NCBI RefSeq assembly: GCF_003627075.1 | Contig: NZ_CP032630.1 | Span: forward strand, 1,984,001 to 2,048,000 | DNA from: Protaetiibacter intestinalis | GTDB lineage: Bacteria; Actinomycetota; Actinomycetes; Actinomycetales; Microbacteriaceae | DNA length: 64,000 nucleotides | Reading direction: 5' to 3' | Shown here: positions 27,555 to 37,600 of the stretch, one piece after another | Layout of the letters: each line of letters opens with the position of its first letter | Position numbering within the stretch: the first letter of the stretch is position 1 | Position numbers and translations under genes: made by a program | The notes under the pieces: generated by a model | What the model was told of the DNA's origin: nothing | Database searches by the model: none | What the model saw: the letters and a program-made list of their open reading frames with translations, nothing else

Positions 27555-29273
27555 TCAGGGCCCGTCGATGGCGGCTGTGGCCCGGCGGCGGCGGAAGACG
27601 CCGACGAAGAGCAGCGTCGCGAGCGCCGCGAGCACGGCGACGAGCGTCCACCCGGCAGCCGTGAGGCGGATCAGGGCGCCGTCGTGGTTCCCGGAGGCGA
27701 CCGAGTCGGAGAGGCCGAGTGCGAACGGGAACGCGACGGTGAGCATGAGTGCGAGGAGGGCGCCGAGGACGCCCGCCCACGGCCCGTACCCGCTCCACCG
27801 CATCGACGCGCCGACCGGTATCTCCTCGGGTGGGCGCGCGGGCAACGGGATGGTGACGTCGGACAGGCGTTCGTCGAGCGTCGACAGGGTCGAGACGTCG
27901 AGATCGGCGTACTGGGTCGGCTCGATGACCACGCGGAAGCCGTCACGACCGATGAGCGTGCGCGCGCCGTCCGGCAGGGTGAGGTAGCCGACGCAGTCGG
28001 CGTACCGCACGGTCACGTCGCCCTCGGGGGTGTGCAGCGAGGCCCCCTCTTCGCCGATCTTCAGCGCGTACTGCGGCTGGCCGCGCACGGGGAACACCTC
28101 GCCGTCGACGGCGGATGCCGACCAGCGTGGCGCGGCCGTGAACCCCGCCCACTCGAGATCGCCCTCGGGGATCTGGGCGATCGCATCCGCGTAGAAGAGC
28201 TCCGCGACCTCGGCGATCTCGGTGGCACCGATCTCGAGCGATTCGGCGGCGAAGGTCGCGGGGTCCTCGACCGGCTCGCCCATGAGCTGGTCGAAGGCGG
28301 ACGTGAAGAGGAAGCCGACGTCGGTCGCGGCGAGCGCGGCGATCTCGGCCACCGTGGCGCGTACCGCGTCCAGGTCGCGATCCTCGACGTCGCCCGCACG
28401 CAACCGCAGCAGAACGTCGATGACGCCGTGCGTGACGGCCTCGTGACGTTCGGGCAGCGCGTCGGCCTGAAGCGTCACGTGGGCGCGCGCGCCGTCGATC
28501 GGCTGGTAGTCGCTGGCGGCGGTGTAGGAGAGGCCGGCTTCCTCGCGGAGTTCGCGGAAGAGCATCCGACCCGCGACGCGGCTGAACATCGAGCTGGCGG
28601 CCGACCGCGGCAGCACCGCGTCGAGCAGCACGCCTCCCGGAGCGCCCACGACGTATGCGGGGTGCGGCCGTTCGGCCTCCTGCCACTCGGGCACGGGTAT
28701 CCGCGGTCCGTCGGGCAGCCTCATGTCGAGGCCGGCGGGGATGCGGTCGGACGTGAGCCAGAGCACGGCGTTGCCGCGTGTGAAGCGGGTGCGTGCCCAC
28801 TCGCTCACCGCGGCGGCGTCGATCCGGCCGAGCCCCACCTCGCCGTAGGGCACGATTCCCGGGCCCTGTGCGCCGTACCGTTCGGTGCGCTGGATGTCGA
28901 CGGCGCCGCCGCCGCCCTGCGCGCGCTCCGTGCGCAGCACGTCCTTCTCGGCCTCGAGGCGCTCGAGCGGCAGTGCGCGCAACGCCGCGCACAGCCCGTT
29001 GAGGTAGGCGACGACGGCGCGTTCGCTGCCGGTGACCTGGAAGGCGGTGAAGGTGTCGTTCGTCGTGCCGTTGTGATCGAGGGCGCCGACGTCGCGCCCG
29101 TGCAGGGCGAGGTGCTCGACGAGGTGCGTGACCCCCGCGGCGACGAGCGGCTCGTCGGCGCGGCCCACCCGGAAGAGCAGCCCCGCGGTGAGCGGACCGG
29201 GACGCGCTCCGTGCAGGGTCGGGATCCCGTCGACGGCGGTCGCGATGTGTGACGGCGTGGAGGTCGAAGACAT
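27555..29273 (-). CDS. M16-family metallopeptidase with C-terminal membrane anchor
   Basis: 572 residues. The N-terminal half is an M16 (insulinase/pitrilysin) domain: the inverted zinc motif HxxEH is seen as THLVEHLALHG near residue 47 and the third ligand lies in RLEAEKDVLRTE, about 60 residues further. The second, inactive M16 half follows (GLSYTAASDY). After it comes a beta-rich segment, then two membrane helices (about 500-525 and 535-560) and a basic tail. M16 enzymes are usually soluble, so the C-terminal anchor with a PH-like segment is unusual. The protein may process peptides at the cytoplasmic face of the membrane. ATG 29273. Confidence 0.85.
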   Translation of the reverse strand: MSSTSTPSHIATAVDGIPTLHGARPGPLTAGLLFRVGRADEPLVAAGVTHLVEHLALHGRDVGALDHNGTTNDTFTAFQVTGSERAVVAYLNGLCAALRALPLERLEAEKDVLRTERAQGGGGAVDIQRTERYGAQGPGIVPYGEVGLGRIDAAAVSEWARTRFTRGNAVLWLTSDRIPAGLDMRLPDGPRIPVPEWQEAERPHPAYVVGAPGGVLLDAVLPRSAASSMFSRVAGRMLFRELREEAGLSYTAASDYQPIDGARAHVTLQADALPERHEAVTHGVIDVLLRLRAGDVEDRDLDAVRATVAEIAALAATDVGFLFTSAFDQLMGEPVEDPATFAAESLEIGATEIAEVAELFYADAIAQIPEGDLEWAGFTAAPRWSASAVDGEVFPVRGQPQYALKIGEEGASLHTPEGDVTVRYADCVGYLTLPDGARTLIGRDGFRVVIEPTQYADLDVSTLSTLDERLSDVTIPLPARPPEEIPVGASMRWSGYGPWAGVLGALLALMLTVAFPFALGLSDSVASGNHDGALIRLTAAGWTLVAVLAALATLLFVGVFRRRRATAAIDGP

Positions 29274-29347
29274 GTCGAGTCAGTATCCGGCGCGCGCCGG
29301 AACACGGTCAATCGCCCGTCTCCACCCCGTCCGGGGGCCTCGTCGGG

Positions 29348-29929
29348 TCAGAGCGCCGCGGGGTCGGCGACCTCGGAGGAGAGGCGCGGCTCCGAGCGGT
29401 GCTCGGGCCGGAAGCCCGCCTTGTCGGCGTAGAAGGCGCGGATGCGGTCCATGTCGGCCGCGACGTCGCCCGTGAGCTCGAGGGTCGGGCCGAGCCCCGT
29501 CGTCATCGTCGTGCGGTCGACGTAGCCGAGGGTCACCGGCATCCCCGACTCGCGCGCGATCCGGTAGAAGCCCGACTTCCACGGTCCCTTGTTGGTGCGC
29601 GTTCCGTCGGGGGTGACCACGAGGCCGAAGACCTCGCCCGAACGGATCCGCTCGACCACCTCGCCGACGACGCGGGCCGGGTCGGCGCGGTCGACCGGGA
29701 TGCCGCCGAGCGCGCGCATGATCGGTCCGCGCCATCCGGCGAACAGGCTCTTCTTGCCGAGCCAGCGGATGTCGATGCCGAGCCGCCAGGCGATCGCGAG
29801 CATGAGCACGAAGTCCCAGTTGGAGGTGTGCGGGGCGCCGATGAGCACGGTGGGCCGGGTGGGCGCGGTCTCGGTCACGAGCTTCCAGCGGGAGAGGGCC
29901 CAGAAGGTCCGTGCGATGAGGCGGCGCAT
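29348..29929 (-). CDS. PlsC-like acyltransferase
   Basis: 193 residues. The acyltransferase motif HX4D is seen as APHTSNWDFVLML, followed by LGKKSLFAGWRGPIMRALGGIPVDR (motif II region) and TPDGTRTNKGPWKSG, the EGTR-like motif III. This is the LPLAT/PlsC superfamily (acyl transfer to lysophosphatidate or a similar acceptor). It is short and has no membrane helix beyond the first hydrophobic stretch, so the acceptor is uncertain. ATG at 29929 gives MRRLIARTFWAL; an upstream ATG at 29968 would add thirteen residues. It is divergent from the methyltransferase gene. Confidence 0.87.
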   Translation of the reverse strand: MRRLIARTFWALSRWKLVTETAPTRPTVLIGAPHTSNWDFVLMLAIAWRLGIDIRWLGKKSLFAGWRGPIMRALGGIPVDRADPARVVGEVVERIRSGEVFGLVVTPDGTRTNKGPWKSGFYRIARESGMPVTLGYVDRTTMTTGLGPTLELTGDVAADMDRIRAFYADKAGFRPEHRSEPRLSSEVADPAAL

Positions 29930-29984
29930 GCGGCCACGGTATGCCAGCACCCATGGCGCCGGCCGCATACGTCAGGATGGGCCC

Positions 29985-30719
29985 GTGACCGATCCCGCCG
30001 TCGCCCGCGACGCGCTCTTCGACCCGGGCGAGGTGCGGGGTCTCTTCGATCGGATGTCGCGCAGCTACGAGCGGATGAACGTCGTGGCCTCGTTCGGCTT
30101 CTCGGTGCGCTGGCGCCGTCAGCTCATGGCGCTCGTGCCGCCCGACGTGCAGGCGCATCGGGTGCTCGACGCGATGTCGGGGATGGGGGAGACCTGGAGC
30201 CGGCTGCTGCGGCGCTTCCCGCGCTCGGAGGTGGCCGCGCTCGACTTCTCCCCGCGGATGGTGGCGCATGCGCGCGAGCGCAGCCGCGACCGTTTCGGCG
30301 GGCGTTTCCACGTGTACGCCGAGGACATGCTCGACTCGGGCCTGCCCGACGCGTCCTTCGACGTCGTGGTGAGCGCCTTCGGGCTGAAGACCTTCGACGA
30401 GGAGCAGAGCCGCCGCTTCGCGGACGAGCTGGCCCGCATCCTGCGGCCGGGCGGCGCCTTCGCGTTCGTCGAGGTGACCGAGCCGCCGAACCCCGTGCTG
30501 CGCCGCCTCTACGACTGCTACCTCTCCCGCATCATCCCGATCGTGGGTGCGCTGCTCGTCTCCGACCCCGTCGAGTATCGGATGCTGTTCCGCTACCTGC
30601 GCGCCTACGGCGACGGCTCGCGTTCCGAGCGCGCGCTGGCCGAGCACCCCGCGCTGACCGTGACGCGGCATGAACTGTTTTTCGGGTGCGCCGTCGGTTT
30701 CAGCGGACGGCGGGTCTAG
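29985..30719 (+). CDS. SAM-dependent class I methyltransferase
   Basis: 244 residues. The family I motif is a variant, VLDAMSGMGETW, where the Gly-rich loop is DAMSGMGE; then VAALDFSPRMVAHARERS (motif II, adenosine ribose Asp) and LPDASFDVVVSAFGLKTF, with ILRPGGAFAFVEV later. It looks like UbiE/MenG-type enzymes. No quinone or menaquinone genes are adjacent, so the methyl acceptor is unknown. GTG 29985 has no strong ribosome binding site. The glutaminase gene begins 35 nt after the stop, so the two may share a transcript. Confidence 0.86.
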   Translation: MTDPAVARDALFDPGEVRGLFDRMSRSYERMNVVASFGFSVRWRRQLMALVPPDVQAHRVLDAMSGMGETWSRLLRRFPRSEVAALDFSPRMVAHARERSRDRFGGRFHVYAEDMLDSGLPDASFDVVVSAFGLKTFDEEQSRRFADELARILRPGGAFAFVEVTEPPNPVLRRLYDCYLSRIIPIVGALLVSDPVEYRMLFRYLRAYGDGSRSERALAEHPALTVTRHELFFGCAVGFSGRRV

Positions 30720-30754
30720 TGTGTAATCCTCAGCGGATCCCTCGGGAGGCTCAG

Positions 30755-31786
30755 GTGACGGATGCCGAGCCGGCGGTGGCCGGGCAGCGGGTCTCGACGG
30801 GTTCGCTCCCCGGCTGGGATGACGTCGAGCGCCTCGTCGACGAGGCCTACCGCTACGGTCTCGCCTCCGTCGAGGGTGACATCGCGACGTACATCCCGCG
30901 CCTCGCGCAGGTCGATCCGGAGCTCTTCGGGGTGAGCGTCGCCGAGGTCGACGGCGCCGTGCACACCGCGGGGGATGCCGACGTCGCCTTCTCGATCCAG
31001 TCGATCTCGAAGGCCTTCGTCTACGCGCTCGTCTGTCAGGAGCTCGGCCACGAGCTGGTGCGCGAGCGCGTCGGGGTCAACAACACGGGCCTCGCCTTCA
31101 ACTCGGTCGTGGCGATCGAGCTCAACGACGGCCACCCGATGAACCCGATGGTCAACGCGGGCGCGATCGCGACGACGGCGCTCGTGCCCGCCGCCTCCGC
31201 GGAGGAGCGTTGGGCCCGCATCCAGGACGGCCTCTCGGCCTTCGCGGGCCGCCGCCTCGAGCTCGACGGCGAGGTCTACACCTCGGAGGCCGACACGAAC
31301 CAGCGCAACCGCGCGATCGGCACCCTGCTGCAGGCCTACGGCCGCATCGACCAGGATCCGCTCGCCGCGGTCGACGTCTACACGCGGCAGTGCTCGCTGC
31401 TCGTCACGGCCGCCGACCTCGCCGTGATGGGGGCCACGCTCGCGGACGGCGGGGTCAACCCGGTCACGGGCGATCGGGTCGTCTCGGCGGAGGTCGCGCG
31501 CGACACGCTCGCGGTGCTCGCCTCGACGGGGCTCTACGAGCGCTCCGGCGAGTGGCTGTTCGAGATCGGCCTGCCCGGCAAGTCGGGGGTCGCGGGCGGC
31601 ATCGTCACCGTCTCGCCCGGCAAGGGCGGCATCGGCGTCTTCTCCCCGCGGCTGGACGCCGCGGGCAACAGCGTCCGGGGGCAGCGCGCCACCCGGTACC
31701 TCGCGCGCGCACTCGGTCTCGACGTGTTCGCCTCGGACGTGCACGAGCACGGTCCGTACCCCTATCAGAGAGGCGGAGTCGCGTGA
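30755..31786 (+). CDS. glsA: Glutaminase A
   Basis: 343 residues. GlsA is a serine-dependent, beta-lactamase-like hydrolase that converts glutamine to glutamate and ammonia. The nucleophile region is AFSIQSISKAFVYAL (Ser-x-x-Lys), followed by GVNNTGLAFNS, HPMNPMVNAGAIAT, NQRNRAIGTLLQAYGRI and GLPGKSGVAGGI, all in order. The N-terminal extension is short. GTG 30755 follows GGAG at a normal distance. Its stop overlaps the start of an MFS transporter gene (GTGA at 31783-31786), implying joint translation. Confidence 0.95.
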   Translation: MTDAEPAVAGQRVSTGSLPGWDDVERLVDEAYRYGLASVEGDIATYIPRLAQVDPELFGVSVAEVDGAVHTAGDADVAFSIQSISKAFVYALVCQELGHELVRERVGVNNTGLAFNSVVAIELNDGHPMNPMVNAGAIATTALVPAASAEERWARIQDGLSAFAGRRLELDGEVYTSEADTNQRNRAIGTLLQAYGRIDQDPLAAVDVYTRQCSLLVTAADLAVMGATLADGGVNPVTGDRVVSAEVARDTLAVLASTGLYERSGEWLFEIGLPGKSGVAGGIVTVSPGKGGIGVFSPRLDAAGNSVRGQRATRYLARALGLDVFASDVHEHGPYPYQRGGVA

Positions 31787-33420
31787 CTTCCACCACCGTA
31801 CCGGCAGTCTCCGAGGAGCGCCGCTCCTGGGCTCCCATGGTGGGCCTGTTCCTGGCCCAGGTGCTCATGTCGTTCAACGTCGCGGCGCTTCCGGTGTCGA
31901 TCGGCGGCATGGTCGAGGAGTTCGGCGTGCCGCCGACCACGGCCGGTACGACGATCGTCGTCTACGGCCTCGCGGTCGCCGCCCTCGTCATGGTCGGTGC
32001 CAAGATCGGGCACCGGGTCGGCTGGGTGCTCATCTTCCGGATCGTGGTGGCCCTCTTCGCGGGCTCGTCGCTCCTCATGATCTTCGGCCGCACCATCTGG
32101 TGGGTCATCGCGGGTCAGGTGGTGGCGGGCGCCGCCGCGGCCATCATCGTGCCGAGCCTCGTGGCGCTCATCGCCGAGAACTACGTGGGGCGCCAGCAGG
32201 CGACCGCGATCGGCTCGCTCGGCTCGGCGCGTGCGATCTCGGGGGTGAGCGCCTTCTTCATCGGCGGCGCGCTCGGCACCCTGATCGGATGGCGGCCCGT
32301 CTTCGTGATCGTGCTCGCGATCGCCGTGGTGGTCTTCTTCCTGAGCTTCCGCTTCCGCAAGGACAAGGGCGACCCGACGATCAAGATCGACATCGTCGCC
32401 GCGGTGCTCATCGGTGTGGCCATCGTGCTGCTCAGCTTCGGCTTCAGCAACCTCAACAGCTGGGGCCTGCTCGGGGCGCGCGACACCGCACCGTTCAACG
32501 TCGCCGGCATCTCGCCCGCGCCGTTGTTCATCATCGTCGGCATCGTGCTCGGCCAGGCGTTCTTCCTGTGGACGCGCCGCCGCACGAAGGCCGGCAAGGT
32601 GCCGCTCGTGAGCCTCAAGGTGCTCGCCCGGCCGAGCGAGCGTGCGGCGGTCTACGCGATGTTCATCGTCGTGGCGCTCGAGGCGGCGCTCAACTTCACG
32701 GTGCCGCTCTACATCCAGATCGTGCAGGGGCGCACCCCCTTCGACACCGCGCTCGCGATGATGCCGTTCAACCTCACGGTGTTCGTCACGGCGACGCTCA
32801 TCGTGCGCTTCTACGGACGCTTCAACCCGCGCACGATCGGCGTCGCGGGCTTCGTGCTCACGACCGCCGCCCTCGTGTGGCTCTCGTTCGTCGTGAGCAA
32901 CAACTGGGAGACGCTGCCGACGATCCTCGGCCTCTTCGTCTTCGGCCTCGGTCAGGGCGCGCTCGTGACGCTCGTCTTCAACGTGCTCGTGACGGCCGTG
33001 GAACCGTCGCTCGCGGGAGATGTGGGATCCATCCGCGGCACGACCCAGAACCTCGCCTCGGGCGTCGGGACGGCGGTCGCGGGTGCCCTGCTCGTGACCA
33101 TCCTGTCGCTCAACATCGGGCAGGCGATCATCCAGAACACCTACCTGCCGGACGAGCTCGTCGACGAGGTGAGCCTCGAGAACGCCAACTTCGTCTCCAA
33201 CGACAACCTCCGCGAGCTGCTGGCGGGCACCGACGCCACCGAGTCCCAGACGGAGGAGTTCGTGCGCATCAACGAGGAGGCCCGCCTCTCGGCGCTGCGC
33301 ACCGGACTGCTCATCCTCGCGGGCATCTCGGCGCTCGCCATCATCCCGGCGGCGCGCCTGCCGAAGTACCGCCCGGGCGAGGTGCCGGACCCCTCGCCGG
33401 CGGAGCCGGAGAAGGCCTGA
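31783..33420 (+). CDS. MFS transporter, 14-helix (DHA2-like)
   Basis: 545 residues with about fourteen membrane helices. The first helices contain SFNVAALPVSIGGMV (DHA2-like motif D1), the loop 2-3 region GAKIGHRVGW and GSARAISGVSAFFIGGALG, motif C-like, typical of drug/proton antiporters. A long extracellular loop between the last helices (about 465-510, ENANFVSNDNLRELLAG) is an odd, hydrophilic, acidic insertion. Its start overlaps the glutaminase stop. It could export a compound related to glutamate metabolism or a drug; no substrate can be assigned. A terminator hairpin follows. Confidence 0.92.
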   Translation: MTSTTVPAVSEERRSWAPMVGLFLAQVLMSFNVAALPVSIGGMVEEFGVPPTTAGTTIVVYGLAVAALVMVGAKIGHRVGWVLIFRIVVALFAGSSLLMIFGRTIWWVIAGQVVAGAAAAIIVPSLVALIAENYVGRQQATAIGSLGSARAISGVSAFFIGGALGTLIGWRPVFVIVLAIAVVVFFLSFRFRKDKGDPTIKIDIVAAVLIGVAIVLLSFGFSNLNSWGLLGARDTAPFNVAGISPAPLFIIVGIVLGQAFFLWTRRRTKAGKVPLVSLKVLARPSERAAVYAMFIVVALEAALNFTVPLYIQIVQGRTPFDTALAMMPFNLTVFVTATLIVRFYGRFNPRTIGVAGFVLTTAALVWLSFVVSNNWETLPTILGLFVFGLGQGALVTLVFNVLVTAVEPSLAGDVGSIRGTTQNLASGVGTAVAGALLVTILSLNIGQAIIQNTYLPDELVDEVSLENANFVSNDNLRELLAGTDATESQTEEFVRINEEARLSALRTGLLILAGISALAIIPAARLPKYRPGEVPDPSPAEPEKA

Positions 33421-33435
33421 GAGCACCCGTCGTCG

Positions 33436-33472
33436 CCCGCGCGGACCCGGGGCTCACCCGGGCCCGCGCGGG
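33436..33472 (+). terminator. Terminator after the glsA-MFS operon
   Basis: A 16-bp stem with one mismatch (CCCGCGCGGACCCGGG, 33436-33451; CCCGGGCCCGCGCGGG, 33457-33472) and loop GCTCA. It lies 16 nt after the MFS stop and just before the next gene's -10 hexamer. Confidence 0.75.
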
Positions 33473-33487
33473 CCGTACGATGAGCGC

Positions 33488-33829
33488 ATGGGGACCCTGT
33501 TCTACGCCGATCAGGCGATCGAGATGGACGACCGGACCCTCGCCCATCTCAAGGTCGCGGTCGTCACGAAGCTGCGGCGCGGGGAGAGCTTCACGCTCTC
33601 CTGGACCCACGGCGAGAACCAGGAACCCGGCCGCACCACGATCTGGATGCACGAGGCGATCCCGCTGCGCTTCGAGTTCGCCGACGTCGAGCCGCCGACG
33701 CTGCACCGCGAGTGGATCGAGGAGATCCTGCGCTCCGCGAACACGACGGGCGGCATCCAGCTGACCGCCGAGACCCTCGACACGGGTCCCGTGGTCGAGG
33801 TGGAGGAGGCGGGCGGCTCGGCCGTCTAG
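33488..33829 (+). CDS. DUF7882-like small protein, first paralogue
   Basis: 113 residues. It opens MGTLFYADQAIEMDDRTLAH and has the pattern LRRGESFTLSW, ... TTIWMHEAIPLRFEF. The minus-strand gene at 34206-34565 encodes a clearly related protein (MGSLIYGNPGIEISFDDRVL; LRRRESFMLSW; ALWLDTAIPLYFRY). Members of this Microbacteriaceae group are, as I recall, often labelled ATP-dependent DNA ligase, but neither protein has a KxDG nucleotidyl-transfer motif, so I do not use that label. ATG 33488 follows TACGAT by 6 nt (possible leaderless start). The pattern of a dispersed, stand-alone domain suggests a common but uncharacterised role. Confidence 0.82.
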   Translation: MGTLFYADQAIEMDDRTLAHLKVAVVTKLRRGESFTLSWTHGENQEPGRTTIWMHEAIPLRFEFADVEPPTLHREWIEEILRSANTTGGIQLTAETLDTGPVVEVEEAGGSAV

Positions 33830-33902
33830 CACGATCCCGGCGCGAACGGAACGCCCTCGCGGGATCCGGGCGCGGGGAGCACGCTGATCGTCGGAGAGAC
33901 CG

Positions 33903-34196
33903 ATGAAAGCGCTGCTCTACGCCGGACACGAACTGCTGACGACCGACGAGGTCGCCGACGCGCTGCTCGACTACGTGGTCACGCTGCCCCTCAACCAGCC
34001 TCCCGAACGGGTGGTGATCCCCGCCGTGCGCGCGGGCTCGCCCGTGGTGGCCGAGCTCGTGGTGACGGGCTGCACGCCCGTCGCGGCGACCACGACCGAC
34101 GACCCCGACACCTCGCTCGAAGGCGAGGAGTACGCGGTCCAGGTGCTGCGTCGCAAGACGGAGCGGCTCGCGGGTCTCGGGCTCGGCCTCCGCTGA
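33903..34196 (+). CDS. Small hypothetical protein between two paralogues
   Basis: 97 residues, ATG 33903 with GGAGAGACC before it. It begins MKALLYAGHELLTTDEVADA, contains AVRAGSPVVAELVVTGCTPV and a charged C-terminus (QVLRRKTERLAGLG). The alternating beta-strand pattern suggests a small alpha/beta domain, with one Cys. No family is recognised. It lies between two DUF7882-like genes, its stop only 9 bp from the converging one, which makes a three-gene cluster of small, unknown cytoplasmic proteins. Confidence 0.65.
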   Translation: MKALLYAGHELLTTDEVADALLDYVVTLPLNQPPERVVIPAVRAGSPVVAELVVTGCTPVAATTTDDPDTSLEGEEYAVQVLRRKTERLAGLGLGLR

Positions 34197-34205
34197 GCCG
34201 GCGCG

Positions 34206-34565
34206 TCAGCGGGCCGGGTGGTCCTTGCGCTTGACCGAGTTGTCCTTCGAGCGCACGACCTCATCCGTCGCCGGGTCCTCGCCGAGCACGAGCCCGCGCG
34301 TCGACCCCGCCTGCTGGGCCAGCTCCTCGAGCCACTCCTTGTCGATGAGCGGCATCCGGCTGCCCGAGTAGCGGAAGTACAGCGGGATCGCGGTGTCGAG
34401 CCACAGGGCGCTGCGCCCGTCGCCGACGCCCGGGGTGTCGCGCCAGCTGAGCATGAACGACTCGCGCCGCCGCAGCTTCGCGTTGATGACGAGTTCGAGG
34501 TGCGCGAGCACCCGGTCGTCGAAGGAGATCTCGATGCCCGGGTTCCCGTAGATGAGTGAGCCCAC
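34206..34565 (-). CDS. DUF7882-like small protein, second paralogue
   Basis: 119 residues, with GTG at 34565. It is related to the 33488-33829 protein along its length: both have a conserved start (MG-L-Y), DDR-LAHL, LRR-ESF-LSW and a hydrophobic beta-strand with aliphatic residues ending in EWLEE / EWIEE. The C-terminus is basic (SKDNSVKRKDHPAR) where the first paralogue is acidic (VVEVEEAGG). The opposite charges of the tails suggest that the two could interact or have different partners; this is speculation. Strand opposite to its paralogue. Confidence 0.8.
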   Translation of the reverse strand: MGSLIYGNPGIEISFDDRVLAHLELVINAKLRRRESFMLSWRDTPGVGDGRSALWLDTAIPLYFRYSGSRMPLIDKEWLEELAQQAGSTRGLVLGEDPATDEVVRSKDNSVKRKDHPAR

Positions 34566-34611
34566 CGCGGCCCTTCCCTGATGTCCGCCGCCGTGGCGGC
34601 CTGGTGCGATG

Positions 34612-37600
34612 CTACGACACCGGATGCGGGGTCGCGTCGTCGAAGGCGTCGAGCAGCTCGCCGAGCATGCCCCACTCGCCGCTCGCGGTGCAGGGCTCGC
34701 CCGCGTGGGCGGCGAGGGTCGCGGCGGGCACGGCCGTGGGGTCGCGGCCGCACAGCGCCTGCCCGGTCGCCTCGAAGCGCAGGCGGCTGCGGCTGAACGA
34801 GGAGAGGCTCCAGCCGAGCGGCACCGACACCGCGGGGCTCGTCGAGGGCGAGGCGACGACGATCCCGCCGGGAAGCGCGCCGCGCCAGGCGACCAGCGCC
34901 GCCGTGCAGTCGGGGGCGCTCGGCGGGCACACCTGCTGGTAGGCGTCGGATGCGCGGCGCAGCCACGCGGCGGGCGAGGTCTGCGTGCCCTTCGCCCCGA
35001 GCAGGGCGGCGAACGGCACGAGCGCCTCCGGGCGGGTGCCGTCGGGGGCGACCAGCACATCCGTGCCCGGCTCGTTGGTCGCGAACAGCAGCACGGGCAG
35101 CACGTAGGGACGCTCGTCGCCGTCGGCTCCGGCGTTGCTCGCCCGGATGAGCGCCGTGAGCGCGGGCGCGATGTCGACCCAGGTGCCGACCGCGCTGTTG
35201 TCGGTGAGCCCGCCGTCGACGAGCTGCAGCTCGGCGACCTGCCGGCAGCCGGCGGGCAGGGTGGCGGGGGAGATCCGACCGCTCGGGCTCACGAAGGGGA
35301 AGCGCGCCGAGAGCTCGGCGGCGCTCGCCCAGCTGAGGTCCGCCTCGCACGCGCCGAGGTAGTCGAGCAGGTCGATCGTGCCGGCGAGCTCGGAGCGCCG
35401 GGCGGTGCAGTCGGGGGAGGCGGCGGGCTGGGCGCCGTCGCCGGCATCCGTCTGCGTCCAGCCGCCCGAGGTGAGGTCGAGCTGGCTCACGAGCACCTTG
35501 CACAGCGACGCCGAGTCGGTCGAGCCGAGCACGAGGTAGCCGGTGGGGGCGACGGGCTCCGCGTCGAACGGCTCGGCGAACTGCGGGGCCTGGCTCTCCC
35601 AGGTGGTCTCCTGCAGCCCGGTGCGGTCGCGCCAGGCCCACTCGTCCGTGTGCGGGGCGCCCGAGCTCGGCACCCGGATGCCGGAGACGCCGGCCACCAG
35701 GTCGCCCGCGAGCAGCCCCGCGAGGTCGGCGGCGAGCGCGTCGTCGCCGCCGAAGTCGATCGTGGACTGCGCGGCGCCGCCGCCGCGCGCGTTGCCCTCG
35801 GTGCGGAAGGAGGCGAGCCCGATGCTGCCGCCCGAGGCGCCCGTCGAGGCGAACACGGCATCCGCGGCGCAGTCGCTCGCGCGCGGCAGCTCGCGCAGCA
35901 CGTCGACGGTCCAGGTGGCGGCCCGGATGCCGCCGCCCTCGGCCGCGACGAGCACGAGCGGCTTCACCCGCACCCCGCCGATCTCGGTCGTGCAGCTGTC
36001 GCCCGCGTACCAGTCGCCGTAGGCCTCGGCGAGCGGGGGCCGATCGGGCAGCGGCCGGTCCACGGGGAAGCGCACGGCGTGCAGGCTCGGGGCGTTCTGC
36101 ACGAGTGCGGCGACCATCGGCAGCACGACGAGCAGCGTCACGACGGGCGCCGAGCGCAACCGCAGCGCCTGGAACACCTCGAGCGGCCGGTGGTGCCCGA
36201 GCGCGAGGATCAGCCAGCCGAGGATGCCGGTCCAGGCGCCCGCGAGCAGCACCAGGACGGCGGCGGGCCCGACGACCGCCGAGATCGCCATGGGCCACAC
36301 GAGGAACGCCGCGACGACCGCACCCGACACGGCGAGCACGCCGATCCCGAGCCGGTCCAGCATCCGCTGCTGCTCGGCGCTCACGGCGGTCGCCTGTGCC
36401 GCCGCCTCGAGGGTGGGGCGGATGCCGGTGCCGGTCGCGGCGGGCCGGTCGCGGCCGGTCGCACGGCGCGTCAGCACCGCGCCGACGACCGCGAGCACCA
36501 GGTAGCCCGCGGTGAGTGCGCTGGTGCCGGCGAGCGAGCCCGCGAAGCGCGAATGGTCGTAGTCGCCCACGGCCTCGAGCGCGAGCGGCGCGACGAAGGC
36601 CTTGAACGGCCCGAGCCCGGCGAGGGCGACCCAGCACGCCAGCAGCACGTCGCCCGCCCGCCGGGCGGTGCCGGCGTCGTCGGAGATGTCGGCATGGCGC
36701 AGCGGCGGCGGCTCGTGCCGGGCGCGGCGTCGCAGCCACAGCGAGACGAGCGGGATCGCGACCAGCACCGCGAGGAAGGCGCCGAGCGGCACCCAGTCGG
36801 CGGGTCGGTTCTGCGGGATACCCAGGGCCACGCCGAGGGCCGCGACGACGGCGGCGACGAGGAGCCACGGTGCGAGCGGCGCGGGCGGCCGCGCGTCGTG
36901 CCCGGAGCCGTCGTAGCGGCGGGCCCGCCCGCGGGCGAGCCAGAACAGCCCCGTGCCGGTCGCGGCGAAGGCGAACAGGGTCGCCGCCATCGGGCCGAGG
37001 GCGAGTCCGTCGTAGCCGATCCAGGAGCGGTAGGCGTCGGGCAGCTGCTCGAGCACGCCGTCGGCCGAGATGAGCGAGACGGCGGCGATCGCCCCGACGG
37101 CGATCGCGACGAGCCGCTGCGCATACCCGCCGCGCCACGCGCGGCCGAGCGCCGCCCGTGCGGGCGCACCCATCGCTCGGCCGAGCAGCGCGAACACCGC
37201 GAAGACCAGGATCGCGAGGAACTTGAGCGTGCTCGCCGCGGCCTGCAGCACCGCGAGCCAGACGGGGGGAGCGGGCAGCAGCGCGAGCACCACCACGAGG
37301 GCGTCCTCGAGCAGGTCGGCGGCGACCAGCGCCCCGACCAGGATGCGACCGACGCGACGTCCGGCGGCATCCGCCCCCGTCACGTGGTCGACGAGGCGCA
37401 GCAGCAGCACCGCGTAGCAGGCGACGAGCACGAGGTCCGCGACGATCGACGCCACGACGAGCGCGCCGACCGGGAAGTCGGCACCCGCCCAGTCACCCCA
37501 CGCCTCCGTCTCGAAGAAGGCGCCGACGCCCGTCACCTCCGAGAGCGCGTGGGTGCGGCCGGAGGGGGTCAGCACGTCGGCGATGAGCCGATCGAGCTCG

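Noticed and set aside
33488..34565. ATP-dependent DNA ligase label for the two small paralogues
   Set aside because: They are only 113 and 119 residues and have no KxDG motif or other nucleotidyltransferase motif.
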